The position numbers were made by a program, and so were the translations under genes. DNA of 64,000 nt, from the NCBI RefSeq assembly GCF_000372965.1, contig NZ_KB890024.1, forward strand, positions 1,490,839 to 1,554,838, written 5' to 3'. Under the pieces are notes generated by a model. That model saw only the letters and a list, made by a program, of their open reading frames with translations, was not told where the DNA came from and searched no databases. This stretch comes from Hoeflea sp. 108 (GTDB lineage: Bacteria; Pseudomonadota; Alphaproteobacteria; Rhizobiales; Rhizobiaceae). Shown here in pieces: positions 1 through 9,016 of the stretch. Position 1 is the first letter of the stretch, and each line of letters starts with the position of its first letter.

Positions 1-1089
1 GCGACGCTCAGGCAGGTCGTCCGACCGCTTCGCCAGCCGCCCGATTTCAAGCGGGCGCTGGACGAGGCGTTCGCCGGCTTTGGCAACGCCATCCGCCACC
101 GCGACGCCTGGCATCCGCAGCTCAAGACGCGTGACCCCGGACGGCTGCGGCTGGCTGCCGCGCGCCATCTTTTCGCGGTCTACCCCGTGGCGGCACATCT
201 CGAGCACATCTGGCTCGACGGCGGCGGCCTCGACGCCAACGAGATCAGGCTGCGCAAGCGCTGGTATGTCGCCGCGGCCGGCGGACAGTCGCTGTACAAG
301 GCCGGCGCCGGCGAGTGGCTGACGCGCAAGGAGGTCCATTGCTTCCTCAACCCGCCGGCGGTGCTCGACTTCTGCGAGACCTTCTGGCTGGCGATCGCAC
401 GCACCTATGCCGACGATCTCGGCGTCGCCCAGCGCATTGCCCGATCGAAGATCTCGCGCACGCCGAGAGGCGAGCTTGCCTTTTGGCGGGAGGCGGCGCG
501 CTTCTTTGTCGTCAATCCGCTGCCGGTCGAAGAGATCGACGACCTCTGCGACTATCTCGCGGCGCGTCTCGAGCGCGACCGGCAATACAGCCTGCGCGGG
601 CGCACGCTGGCCTCGCTGGAGCGCCAGATGCGGGACTGGCACCGTGACATCGCGATGGTCGCCCGCATCAGGGCTGCCCAACGGCAGGCCGAGATCCGGC
701 GAGGCAGCAATGGTCAGGACGAAGGCGGCTGGGCCGGCTCGCCGCTTGCCAACTGGTCCTGGCGTCCAAGCGACAGAAAGGCCAGCACCCGTGGCGAGGA
801 GTTCGCGGTGGTGCAGATCACCAAGGCGGACGACCTCGTCGCCGAAAGCCGAGCCATGCATCACTGCGTCTGGACCTATGCCGCAAAATGCATCGCCGGC
901 CATGCCTCCATCTGGTCGTTGCGGCGGAAGGGCGTCGGTCGGGCGGATCGCATGCTGACGATCGAGCTCGACCCGCGCAACCGCGCCGTCCAGGTCCGCG
1001 GCTTCGGCAACCGGACGGCCAGGCAGGACGAACTGCAGATTCTTGGGCGCTGGGCGCAGGCGAGGGGGGTGACGCTTGTCGAGCATTGA
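1..1089 (+). CDS. PcfJ-like protein, 5' end outside the window
   Basis: The frame is open from base 1, so the N-terminus lies outside the window and about 362 codons are visible. Near the C-terminus (around base 850-930) is the PcfJ-type signature: a Met-His-His-Cys-Val stretch, then Tyr-Ala-x-x-Cys, Gly-x-x-x-Ile and Ser-Leu-Arg. PcfJ was named from a conjugative plasmid of Gram-positive bacteria, but related proteins are common on rhizobial chromosomes and have no established role there. The protein looks soluble and rich in Arg and Trp. The next gene converges from the other strand 32 bases downstream. The family call is good; the function is unknown. Confidence 0.7.
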   Translation, partial: ATLRQVVRPLRQPPDFKRALDEAFAGFGNAIRHRDAWHPQLKTRDPGRLRLAAARHLFAVYPVAAHLEHIWLDGGGLDANEIRLRKRWYVAAAGGQSLYKAGAGEWLTRKEVHCFLNPPAVLDFCETFWLAIARTYADDLGVAQRIARSKISRTPRGELAFWREAARFFVVNPLPVEEIDDLCDYLAARLERDRQYSLRGRTLASLERQMRDWHRDIAMVARIRAAQRQAEIRRGSNGQDEGGWAGSPLANWSWRPSDRKASTRGEEFAVVQITKADDLVAESRAMHHCVWTYAAKCIAGHASIWSLRRKGVGRADRMLTIELDPRNRAVQVRGFGNRTARQDELQILGRWAQARGVTLVEH

Positions 1090-1121
1090 AAATCAGCCCT
1101 GCGCGGCATTGTCGCGCAGGG

Positions 1122-2279
1122 TCACTCCCCCATGATCTCGCGACCGATCAGCCAGCGCCTGATCTCGCTTGTGCCGGCGCCGATCTCGTAGAGCTTGGCG
1201 TCGCGCAGCAGCCGGCCTGTCGGATAGTCGTTGATGTAGCCATTGCCGCCGAGCAACTGAATTGCATCCAGCGCCATCAGCGTTGCCTTTTCGGCGGCAA
1301 ACAGCACGCATCCGGCGGCGTCCTTGCGTGTCGTCTGGCCGCGGTCGCAGGCGGCGGCGACGGCGTAGACATAGGCGCGCGCCGCATTCATCGTCGAATA
1401 CATGTCGGCGAGCTTGCCCTGCACCAGCTGGAATTCTCCGATCGGCTGGCCGAACTGCTTGCGGTCATGCACATAAGGTACGGCAACGTCCAAACACGCC
1501 GCCATGATGCCGATCGGCCCGCCGGCCAGCACCACGCGCTCATAGTCCAGGCCCGACATCAGCACTTCGACGCCGCTGCCTTCCTGGTGCAGCACGTTTT
1601 CGAACGGCACCTCGACATTGTCGAACACCAGCTCGCCGGTGTTGGAGCCGCGCATGCCGAGCTTGTCGAGCTTCTGGGCGACCGAAAAGCCCTTCATCGT
1701 CTTTTCGACAATAAAGGCAGTGATGCCGCGCGACTTCCGGTCGGGGTCGGTCTTCGCATAGACCACCAGCGTGTCGGCGTCCGGCCCGTTGGTGATCCAC
1801 ATCTTCGAGCCGTTCAGCACATAGGCGTCATTGTGCTTCTCGGCGCGGAGCCGCATCGACACGACATCCGAACCCGAGCCGCTTTCCGACATGGCGAGCG
1901 CGCCGACATTCTCGCCCGAGCATAGTTTTGGCAGGTACTTCGCCTTCTGCTCCGCCGTGCCCCAACGCTTGATCTGGTTGACGCAGAGGTTCGAATGCGC
2001 GCCGTAGGACAGACCGACCGAGGCCGAGGCGCGGGAGATTTCCTCGACCGCCACGACATGGGCGACATAGCCCATGTCGGAGCCGCCATATTCGCTTTCG
2101 GCGGTGATGCCGAGCAGGCCGAGCGCGCCCAGTTCCTGCCAGAGTTCGGCAGGAAACTCGTTGGACCGGTCGATGTCGGCAGCCATCGGCGCAAGGCGCT
2201 CCTGGGCAAAGCGCCGGACCATTTCGCGCAGGCTGTCGACGTCCTCACCGAGCCCGAAGTTCAGCGTCCTGTCGTACAT
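1122..2279 (-). CDS. ivd: Isovaleryl-CoA dehydrogenase
   Basis: This 385-residue flavoprotein would oxidise isovaleryl-CoA to 3-methylcrotonyl-CoA in leucine breakdown and pass electrons to ETF. It has the usual acyl-CoA dehydrogenase layout: helical N-terminal domain, middle beta domain with the FAD-contacting MSESGSGSD and WITNG motifs (residues 130-165), and helical C-terminal domain. The catalytic Glu sits in the isovaleryl-type position, within SGLDYERVVLAGGP at about residue 247, while the usual C-terminal Glu site reads IGAGTSE. That supports IVD over short-chain dehydrogenases. Its start lies inside the end of the upstream tetR gene (35-base overlap), suggesting translational coupling. 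No carboxylase or lyase genes of the pathway are in the window. Confidence 0.9.
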   Translation of the reverse strand: MYDRTLNFGLGEDVDSLREMVRRFAQERLAPMAADIDRSNEFPAELWQELGALGLLGITAESEYGGSDMGYVAHVVAVEEISRASASVGLSYGAHSNLCVNQIKRWGTAEQKAKYLPKLCSGENVGALAMSESGSGSDVVSMRLRAEKHNDAYVLNGSKMWITNGPDADTLVVYAKTDPDRKSRGITAFIVEKTMKGFSVAQKLDKLGMRGSNTGELVFDNVEVPFENVLHQEGSGVEVLMSGLDYERVVLAGGPIGIMAACLDVAVPYVHDRKQFGQPIGEFQLVQGKLADMYSTMNAARAYVYAVAAACDRGQTTRKDAAGCVLFAAEKATLMALDAIQLLGGNGYINDYPTGRLLRDAKLYEIGAGTSEIRRWLIGREIMGE

Positions 2280-2889
2280 GGCGTTCCTCCGTATTGGTCT
2301 TGGCGCCAGTCAGGCGCATCGTCATTGCGAGGTAGGTCGCGGTCACTTCATTGACCGAAAGCCGCTCGTCGGGGCGGAACCACACGATCACGCCCGTGAT
2401 CATCTGGATGATCGCCATAGCCGTCAGCCCGGTGTCGTCAACTTCGAGCAGCCGCAGCTCCGCGCCATCGCGCAGGATGGTCCTGAGCTCCTTCTCATAG
2501 GCCGTGCGCAGCTTCAGGATCGTCGTCAGATTGTCACGCGAAAGGCTGCGCAGCTCCATATTGGACACGTGCGTCGCGTGCCGGCGCTCGACATGAAAGC
2601 GGATGTGGTTGGTGACGAACGCCGTCAGCCGCGCCACCGGATCGTCATTGTCGGGGTGGGAGTTCGCCCATTCGGCCAACAGCGCCTCCATGTGCTCGCG
2701 CATCAGCGTGAACAACAGGTCTTCCTTGGTCGGAAAATAGCGGTAGAGCGCCGCCGCCTGTACGCCCACTTCGGCGGCCAGCTGGCGCATGGTCACGGCC
2801 TCGAAGCCGTGGCGGGCAATAAGGGCCACAGAGGCGTCGCGGATCGCCGCTTCGGTCCTTTCGCCGTCCGAACCTGCCGTGCGCGCCAT
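2245..2889 (-). CDS. TetR family transcriptional regulator, probably of leucine or acyl-CoA catabolism
   Basis: This 214-residue repressor-type protein has a TetR N-terminal helix-turn-helix (residues about 12-58, with GFEAVTMRQLAAEVGV and AALYRYFPTKEDLL) and a ligand-binding helical C-terminal domain. The chosen ATG has GGAGGA six bases upstream; a TTG 21 bases further up is also possible. The reading frame ends 35 bases inside ivd. TetR proteins next to acyl-CoA dehydrogenases, such as LiuQ of other Proteobacteria, commonly sense acyl-CoA intermediates, so control of ivd and of itself is likely. The acyl-CoA link is inferred from the neighbour, not from the sequence of the ligand domain. 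Confidence 0.85.
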   Translation of the reverse strand: MARTAGSDGERTEAAIRDASVALIARHGFEAVTMRQLAAEVGVQAAALYRYFPTKEDLLFTLMREHMEALLAEWANSHPDNDDPVARLTAFVTNHIRFHVERRHATHVSNMELRSLSRDNLTTILKLRTAYEKELRTILRDGAELRLLEVDDTGLTAMAIIQMITGVIVWFRPDERLSVNEVTATYLAMTMRLTGAKTNTEERHVRQDAELRAR

Positions 2890-2916
2890 AGGGCATCCTC
2901 CCGATGACAAGAGTAA

Positions 2917-2932
2917 TAAAACGAACGTTAAA
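2917..2932. promoter_or_regulatory. Imperfect inverted repeat upstream of tetR, candidate operator
   Basis: TAAAACG and CGTTAAA flank a central AA, 28 bases before the TetR start codon, in an AT-rich gap between tetR and the adaptor gene. Five of seven arm positions pair. TetR proteins often autoregulate through such sites, so this is a candidate operator for tetR-ivd. It could also be chance in an AT-rich promoter. Confidence 0.35.
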
Positions 2933-2977
2933 TTAATTCAAGAGATGACCGGAAGAGTCGAGACTGGCTTTGCCGCC

Positions 2978-4405
2978 TCAGTCGCTGCGGAAGGCGCGGC
3001 TTGCCTGGTCGGTCAGCGGCTTGAACAGGTAGGAGAGCACAGTCCTGTCGGTGGTCTTGAGGAACACCTCGGCCGGCATCCCTGGCTTGAGTTCAAGAGA
3101 ACCTGCCTGCTGCAGGCTCGGTGCCGACAGTGCGATGCGCACGGCATAGTAGGATAGGCCCGCCTTCTGGTCCTCGATCAGGTCGGGCGATATCCTGTTC
3201 ACCTCGCCTTCGACCTCCGGCGTGGTCTGCTGGTTGAAGGCAGAGAGCCGGAGTGTCGCCGGCTGCCCGACATGCACCTGGTCGATGTCCTGCGGCGCCA
3301 CGCGCGCCTCCACCACCAGCGCATCCGCTGTCGGCACGATCTGCATGATGGCTTCGCCGGGCGCGATCACCCCGCCAACTGTGTGAACCGCGAGCTGGTG
3401 CACGCGGCCCGCCTGGGGCGAACGGATGTCGGTCTGCTTCAATGACTGCTCGGCGGCGATCTGGCGCTCGCGCATCTCGCCCGCCTTGGCGTCGATCTCG
3501 CGCAACTCGCCGGCAACCTGGCTGCGCATGTCCTGGTCGATCTGAATGATGGCCAGCTCGGTCTCGCTGATGCGGCCGCGTGTCTGTGCCGCGGTGGCGG
3601 TCAATGCGCCGTCCTCGCCGGTCAGCTGCGCCTGCGCCCGCTGCCGTTCGGACAGGCGCGACAGCGGCACCAGCTTCTTCTTCCACAACGCCTCGACGCC
3701 CTCCAGTTCGGCATCGACAAGCGCTATTTCCTTCTGCTTGCTCTGCTGCTGGGCCTCGATGCCGGCAATCTCCTGCCGGTATTGGGCAATCCGTTCGCGC
3801 AACTGCGAGACTTGGCCGTTGCGAGCCTGTTGCCTGAGCGTAAACAGCTTGTTCTCGCCTTCGATCAGCTGAGCGACTTGCGGGTCCGAGGCGTGGTCGC
3901 GCAGTTCGGCGGGGTAGGCGACCTCGGCCGCTCCGTCGCGTTCGGCGATCAGTCGTGCCCGTCGCGCTGCAAGTTCTGCGAGGCCGTTGTCGAAGACCGC
4001 CAGATTGGCCTTGGCCACCGTGTCGTCGAGCCTGACAAGCACGTCACCTTCCGAAACCATGCTGCCATTGTGCACATTGAGCGCGCCGACCACGCCACCC
4101 TGCGGATGCTGCACTGCCTTGACGCTGGAATCGACCACAAGATGTCCGCCGGCGACGACGGCGCCGGACAGCGAACTCGTTGCCGCCCACAGGCCAAGCC
4201 CGCCAACAAGCACGACGGCTGCGAATCCACCGAGCCTGACGTTGCGCCGGATAGCCGCCCGCAATCTCTGCTGCTGCGGGCTCGCCCCGTCAACTGGCGT
4301 GGCGCCGCGGTCGAGCAGGGCAAGGGCGCTCGTTTGGGCGGAAGCGACCAACTGGCGTGTCCTCGCCAAGCCCTGCTGGGCGGATGTGCTGGTTAAGAGG
4401 CTCAT
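2978..4405 (-). CDS. Type I secretion periplasmic adaptor (HlyD/PrtE family)
   Basis: This 475-residue membrane fusion protein would link the inner membrane ABC exporter to an outer membrane TolC-like channel. It has a cytoplasmic N-terminal tail, one transmembrane helix at about residues 57-80, a biotinyl-lipoyl half (GGVVGALNVHNGSMVSEGDV), a long coiled-coil hairpin rich in Glu, Gln and Arg (about 170-310), and the second lipoyl half with the HlyD signature (TDIRSPQAGRVHQL). It overlaps the upstream ABC gene by four bases (ATGA), so the two are translationally coupled. No TolC homologue is nearby, so the outer membrane channel must be encoded elsewhere. Confidence 0.9.
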   Translation of the reverse strand: MSLLTSTSAQQGLARTRQLVASAQTSALALLDRGATPVDGASPQQQRLRAAIRRNVRLGGFAAVVLVGGLGLWAATSSLSGAVVAGGHLVVDSSVKAVQHPQGGVVGALNVHNGSMVSEGDVLVRLDDTVAKANLAVFDNGLAELAARRARLIAERDGAAEVAYPAELRDHASDPQVAQLIEGENKLFTLRQQARNGQVSQLRERIAQYRQEIAGIEAQQQSKQKEIALVDAELEGVEALWKKKLVPLSRLSERQRAQAQLTGEDGALTATAAQTRGRISETELAIIQIDQDMRSQVAGELREIDAKAGEMRERQIAAEQSLKQTDIRSPQAGRVHQLAVHTVGGVIAPGEAIMQIVPTADALVVEARVAPQDIDQVHVGQPATLRLSAFNQQTTPEVEGEVNRISPDLIEDQKAGLSYYAVRIALSAPSLQQAGSLELKPGMPAEVFLKTTDRTVLSYLFKPLTDQASRAFRSD

Positions 4406-6165
4406 GATGCCCCCGCTGCGCGTTCGTTTGCCACGGCATGCAACGGTGCTGGCTGCATTGCTTGGCGGGCAACGTCGCTCTTGAGGCCGAACGCCTGCTG
4501 CCGACCGCCACCGAGCACCAGCAAATGGTCGAGTGCGGCCAGCGCGCTCGGCCGGTGCGCCACCACGATGACGATGCCGCCGCGCGCCCTGATCTTTTCG
4601 ATCGCCTGCGTCAGTGCCTGTTCGCCTGATGCGTCGAGGTTGGAGTTCGGCTCGTCCAGGACCACCAGGAACGGGTCGCGGTAGAGCGCGCGCGCCAGCG
4701 CCACCCTTTGCCTTTGGCCGGCCGACAGGGCAGCACCTGCATCGCCGATCTCGGTCTGGTAGCCGTCAGGCAGCCTCAGGATCATCTCATGTGCACCGGC
4801 CGCCTCGGCCGCCGCGATGACCGCCTCGGGCGACGAATCGTCGTCGAAGCGCGAGATGTTCTGCCCCACGGTTCCGGCAAACAACTCGACGTCCTGTGGC
4901 AGGTAGCCGACATGGCGGCCGAGCGAACCTGCCGGCCACTGCTCGAGTGCGGCGCCGTCGAGCCGGACCTTGCCGCGCATCAGCGGCCAGACGCCGACCA
5001 GGGCGCGTGCCAGCGACGATTTTCCGGAACCGCTCGGTCCGATCACTCCCATGCCGGAGCCCGCCGTGAGTGAGAATTCGACGTCCTGGATGAGAATCCG
5101 TCGGTCGCCGGGGGAGGCGACGCCGATGCTTTCGACCGCCAGCACCGCCTTCGGCGCGGGAAGCGCCATTGCGTCTGTTGCCCTGGGCATGGCGGCAAAC
5201 AGGCCGTCAAGCCGCTGCCAGCCCTGGCGCGCGGCGAGGAAGCTTTTCCAGTGGGCGATGGCTGCCTCGATCGGCGCCAGCGCCCGCGAGGTCAGGATCG
5301 AGCTGGCGATGATGATTCCAGGCGTCGCCTGCTGGTAGATGACGAGATAGGCGCCCAGCGCCAACACCATCGACTGCAGCATCATTCGCAGGATGCGCGA
5401 CACCGCGCCGAAACCGCCGGTGATGTCGCTGGCGCGTTCCTGCGCGGCGCGGAAATCGCCGTTCGCGCTCGTCCAGCGCCTGGCAAGGTTCACGCCCATG
5501 CCCATGGCGGTCAGCACCTCTGCGTTGCGCACGCTTGCCTGGGCTATCGCGCCGCGCCGGGCACTCAGGTCGGACATCGATTTTGTTGGTGCCCGCACCA
5601 GCCGGTCGGCCAGAACAGTCAACAGGATCAGGAGGATGGCGCCTGCAAGCGCCGCCACGCCGATCCACGGATGGAACAGAAAACAGATCAGGACATAGAG
5701 CGGGATCCACGGCAGGTCGAAGAGTGAGGCCGGCCCGCCACCGGACAGAAAGCCGCTAACCTGATCGAGATCGCGCAGCGCCTGCAGGCCTTCGCCGCGG
5801 TCGCGAATGCGTAGCGGCAGGCGCACGATGCAGTCGAACACGCGGCCCGAAATCAACTCATCGATGCCGGCGCCAACGCGCGTCAGCACCCGGGCGCGCA
5901 CAGTTTCGAGCACGCCCTGGAAGGCATAGAGCACGGCCACCATGACGATCAGTGCCACCAGCGTCGGCACGCTGCGGCTCGGCAGCACCCGGTCGTAGAC
6001 CTGCAGCATGAACAGCGAGCCGGACAGCATCAGCACGTTGATGAGGCCGCTGAAGCCGGCGACAGCGATGAAGGTGCCGCGGAACGAGGCCAGTGCCGAG
6101 CCGAGTTCCGAACGTCCGGAACGGGACGCCGTCGAGAACGATTGGGTCAGGGGGATCCCTCTCAA
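4402..6165 (-). CDS. Type I secretion ABC exporter, ATPase and permease (PrtD/HasD type)
   Basis: The 587-residue protein fuses a six-helix export domain (about residues 20-320) to an ATPase with Walker A GPSGSGKSS, Q-loop, signature LSAGQRQRVALARAL, Walker B FLVVLDEP and the H-loop VVAHRPS. It has no N-terminal C39 peptidase domain, so cargo is not expected to be cleaved at a double-Gly leader. Length and layout match the PrtD/HasD/PrsD type, which exports proteins with an uncleaved C-terminal signal. It lies 61 bases after the CAP-domain gene and overlaps the adaptor gene, forming a three-gene operon. The neighbouring CAP protein is the inferred substrate. Confidence 0.92.
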   Translation of the reverse strand: MRGIPLTQSFSTASRSGRSELGSALASFRGTFIAVAGFSGLINVLMLSGSLFMLQVYDRVLPSRSVPTLVALIVMVAVLYAFQGVLETVRARVLTRVGAGIDELISGRVFDCIVRLPLRIRDRGEGLQALRDLDQVSGFLSGGGPASLFDLPWIPLYVLICFLFHPWIGVAALAGAILLILLTVLADRLVRAPTKSMSDLSARRGAIAQASVRNAEVLTAMGMGVNLARRWTSANGDFRAAQERASDITGGFGAVSRILRMMLQSMVLALGAYLVIYQQATPGIIIASSILTSRALAPIEAAIAHWKSFLAARQGWQRLDGLFAAMPRATDAMALPAPKAVLAVESIGVASPGDRRILIQDVEFSLTAGSGMGVIGPSGSGKSSLARALVGVWPLMRGKVRLDGAALEQWPAGSLGRHVGYLPQDVELFAGTVGQNISRFDDDSSPEAVIAAAEAAGAHEMILRLPDGYQTEIGDAGAALSAGQRQRVALARALYRDPFLVVLDEPNSNLDASGEQALTQAIEKIRARGGIVIVVAHRPSALAALDHLLVLGGGRQQAFGLKSDVARQAMQPAPLHAVANERAAGAS

Positions 6166-6226
6166 TTGCCTTGGGGCGCGACCGGCGGGGGAGTGTTCGC
6201 CCGCCGGCCGCCGTAGTCAGCTTGCG

Positions 6227-7447
6227 TCAGGCAACAACGTCGCCGTGGTGATGGCCCTGATGGGCGGCCATCTGCGCCAAAATCTTGGCGACAGTGGCCT
6301 GCGCTGCGTCGCCGGCGTCGGTCATTACATCGGCAGGCATGTGCGCCTGCAGCGCGGCAATTGCCTGGTCGACGGCCTGGTGGACATGGCCGCCGTCGAT
6401 GAGATCGCCGGCATGCTCGGCGTTCACATGATTTGCCACCTTGGCGCCGAAGGCGAACTGGTCGCCGTGAAGGGCAACCGTGTGTTTGGCCGGACTGTCC
6501 GTCGTGGTTGCAAACTTGCTCGCCGCGCGGCTTGCGTGGTGGTCGTTGCCGAAACCATCCATGTTCTTGAAGAAGTCGGTCAGCCAGGCATTTCCAGGCT
6601 TGCTGACAGGCGTATTGCCGGCGTCGGCGTTGCCCGCAACGGTCTTGTCGGTCGTGACGGGCTGCGTCGAAGGCGCAGTGGCGATGTCGCCTGCGGGATT
6701 GTCCGCGGAAGCGGTGGCGGCCAGTGTTCCCGACTTCGCCGCCGGATTGAACAGGTCAAGCTTCACGTTCTTGGTGCCGATGGTCACAGTCTTCGTCGTC
6801 GTGGCGACGTTTGCGCCGGCGAACGTCACCGTGTAGGTGCCCGGCTTCAGCACGAGGTCATAACCGCCGGCCGCCGATGTCGTGGTCTTGAAGGTCTGGC
6901 CCGCGGCGTTCTTGGCGGTGATGGTGATGGCACCCAGTCCTTCGCCCGGATCGTAGAAGCGGTCGCCGTCCTTGTCGCCATAGGCCACGCCGGTCAGGAA
7001 CAGGTCGGAGCCGGTCTTGCCGAAATCCTCGGTCACGAAGGCACTCTGCCGGCCCTGGTAGTCTCCGACCTCGAAGCCGAGGCCGACCTCGCGGAAGTTG
7101 GGGTTGAGGATGTTCGCCCGATGGCCGGACGAATTCATCAGGTTGGTGTGAAGCAGCTTCACTTCGTCGACATAACCTGTCGGTGCGCGCGTTGTCGCCC
7201 AGGCGATGTTCTCGCCCGTCGCCCACGAGCCGGAGAGCGTATAGCCCGCCGCCTTCATGCGCGTCGTCGGCGACGAGCCGCCGGAGCCGGTGTGCGAGAA
7301 GGTGTCGGTCGCCAGCATCCACTGGTCGTGGCCTTCGGCCGCTTCGCTGAGGTCGTTGTCGAATGCCAGAGGCTGGGCGCCTACCTTGGCGCGTTCCGCG
7401 TTGATGAGCTCGAGCAAATACTGCTCGTTGGCGCTGTGCTGAGGCAT
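6227..7447 (-). CDS. Secreted CAP (SCP/PR-1) domain protein with a B-type repeat, probable type I secretion cargo
   Basis: The protein is 406 residues long from an ATG preceded by GGGGAGA. Residues about 5-130 form a CAP domain: LLELINAERA, the metal-binding-type His in FSHTG, GENIAW, and SSGHRANILNPNFREVGLGF. Residues about 145-220 resemble a Cna/SdrD B-type beta domain, opening with GVAYGDKDGDRFYDPGEG, which looks calcium-binding. The rest is low complexity, rich in Ala, Thr, Asp and His. There is no Sec signal peptide and no RTX nonapeptide. As the first gene of an operon with a type I exporter and adaptor it is the likely cargo. The role of CAP domains in bacteria is poorly known. Confidence 0.82.
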   Translation of the reverse strand: MPQHSANEQYLLELINAERAKVGAQPLAFDNDLSEAAEGHDQWMLATDTFSHTGSGGSSPTTRMKAAGYTLSGSWATGENIAWATTRAPTGYVDEVKLLHTNLMNSSGHRANILNPNFREVGLGFEVGDYQGRQSAFVTEDFGKTGSDLFLTGVAYGDKDGDRFYDPGEGLGAITITAKNAAGQTFKTTTSAAGGYDLVLKPGTYTVTFAGANVATTTKTVTIGTKNVKLDLFNPAAKSGTLAATASADNPAGDIATAPSTQPVTTDKTVAGNADAGNTPVSKPGNAWLTDFFKNMDGFGNDHHASRAASKFATTTDSPAKHTVALHGDQFAFGAKVANHVNAEHAGDLIDGGHVHQAVDQAIAALQAHMPADVMTDAGDAAQATVAKILAQMAAHQGHHHGDVVA

Positions 7448-7575
7448 AGGGTCTCCCCGTTGGTTCTGATTGCTGTTGAACCCCCAGTGTCCCCGTCCGC
7501 CCGACATCCGGCCTAGGCAGGAAGTGTGTTGATGATGCGGCGCTCGAATGAATAAATTAGGATGTGCGCATGTAT

Positions 7576-7602
7576 CTTCGCGCGGCCTGACGCCGCGTGA
7601 AG
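7576..7602 (-). terminator. GC-rich hairpin after the aminotransferase gene
   Basis: Arms starting CTTCGCGCGGC pair with GCCGCGTGAAG across a four-base loop (one G-T wobble), about 35 bases past the aminotransferase stop. No strong T-run follows on the minus strand, so termination is only plausible. Confidence 0.35.
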
Positions 7603-7636
7603 CCGGACATGTATCCCTGGTTGAGGACGTCTGTCG

Positions 7637-8749
7637 TCAGGCGCCGCGTGCAGCGGCAATCGCCTTCGGGAGTTCCTCGGCGAAGATGTCGATCTCGTGA
7701 TCCAGGCCCACGCTGACGCGGATGCATCGATCGAGCACCGGCGCCATCGGCTTGCGAATGAACACGTCGCGGGCAAGTAGGTTGCGCATGATGGCGAGCG
7801 CAAAGCTCGAATCCGCGCCGCAGTCGACGGTCACGAAATTGGTACCCGAGGGCAGCGGCTTCAGCCCGTTGTCCGTGGCGATCTTGGCTATGCGCCTGCG
7901 CCCGGCGTCCACCTTGGTGACGACCTCGGCCAGATAGGCCTGGTCGGCGAGTGCTTCCTCGCCTGCGATCTGCGCCATGCGGCTGACGCCATAGTGATTG
8001 CGTACTTTCTCGAAGTCGGAAATCACCTCGGCATCGCCGAAAGCGTAACCGCAGCGAATGCCGGCGAGGCCGTAAGCCTTGGAGAAGGTGCGCATGCGCA
8101 CGACGTTGGGCCGGGAAATGTCGACCGGCGGCAGCGCCGAGGCCAGTGCCGTCTCGCCATAGGCCTCGTCGAGGATCAGCGTCGTCGTTTCCGGCAGCTG
8201 TTCGACGAAACGCAGGATCTCGTTCGCCTCCCACCAGCTGCCCATTGGGTTGTCGGGGTTGGAAAGATAGACAACCGGTGCGTTTTCGCGCCTTGCCGCG
8301 TCCAGAAGGCCCTGCAGGTCTTCCTTGTCGTCGCGGAACGGCACCGGCACCAGCCGCCCTCCCACGCTGGCAACGTGGAAATTGAAGGTGGGGTAGGCGC
8401 CCAGCGAGGTGACGACTGGCGTGCCTTCGGTGGCGTACATGCGCACGACGAGATTGAGCAGACCGTCGATGCCTTCACCGACGACAACATTTTCAGCGCC
8501 GATGCCGAGATGGCGGGCCAGCGCAACCTTCAGGTCGTAATTGTCGGGGTCGCAATATTTCCACATCTCGGCCGCCGCTTGTTCCATGCGGGCGATGACG
8601 CGCGGCGAGGGGCCGAAGCCGCTTTCATTGGCGCCCATGCGCGCTCGGAACGGCCTGCCGCGCTCGCGCTCCTGTGCTTCAGGCCCGACAAAAGGCACGG
8701 TGACGGGCAGGGCGCGGATGACGGGAGTGAGGAGCGGCCGTACGGGCAT
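7637..8749 (-). CDS. HisC-like PLP-dependent aminotransferase
   Basis: This 370-residue class I/II aminotransferase has the histidinol-phosphate aminotransferase layout. Motifs include the substrate-binding ANESGFGPSP, YLSNPDNPMGSWW, the Asp of LILDEAYGE, and TFSKAYGLAGIRCGYAFG with the PLP Schiff-base Lys. It could transfer the amino group of histidinol phosphate or of an aromatic amino acid. It stands alone, with no other histidine biosynthesis gene nearby, so a paralogue with a different substrate is as likely as the pathway HisC. Related stand-alone copies in rhizobia are usually annotated only as pyridoxal phosphate-dependent aminotransferase. Confidence 0.85.
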   Translation of the reverse strand: MPVRPLLTPVIRALPVTVPFVGPEAQERERGRPFRARMGANESGFGPSPRVIARMEQAAAEMWKYCDPDNYDLKVALARHLGIGAENVVVGEGIDGLLNLVVRMYATEGTPVVTSLGAYPTFNFHVASVGGRLVPVPFRDDKEDLQGLLDAARRENAPVVYLSNPDNPMGSWWEANEILRFVEQLPETTTLILDEAYGETALASALPPVDISRPNVVRMRTFSKAYGLAGIRCGYAFGDAEVISDFEKVRNHYGVSRMAQIAGEEALADQAYLAEVVTKVDAGRRRIAKIATDNGLKPLPSGTNFVTVDCGADSSFALAIMRNLLARDVFIRKPMAPVLDRCIRVSVGLDHEIDIFAEELPKAIAAARGA

Positions 8750-9016
8750 CGGTGTCGAACTCTATGGCTGGCAGAGAGCCGCATCTCGTTCAAGCGCGGC
8801 AAGGTTGATTGTGCTTGAGCCTATACGACAAAAAATGCGGTATTTGCATGCGCTTTGTACGATGGGTGACAATTGCTTCCGGCTTTTGAGGCCCGAACAT
8901 GTGCTGCGCGCAAGGCCGATTGATGGCTGGCTGGCGGAAGAAATCTACGGGAGCGATCCGGTCCTTCCGACCTTGCTGCCTCCTTGAGCGCTTGGGCGCA
9001 TACTGAGGCAATAAGA
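8750..9016. other. Intergenic region without a supported gene
   Basis: This stretch separates the aminotransferase start from the porin-fragment terminator. A short plus-strand frame (8835-8987, 50 codons) has no recognisable domain and no convincing ribosome binding site. I see no RNA gene. Confidence 0.5.

Noticed and set aside
8835..8987. A 50-codon plus-strand frame after the aminotransferase
   Set aside because: No start signal, no homology that I recognise and no conserved features.
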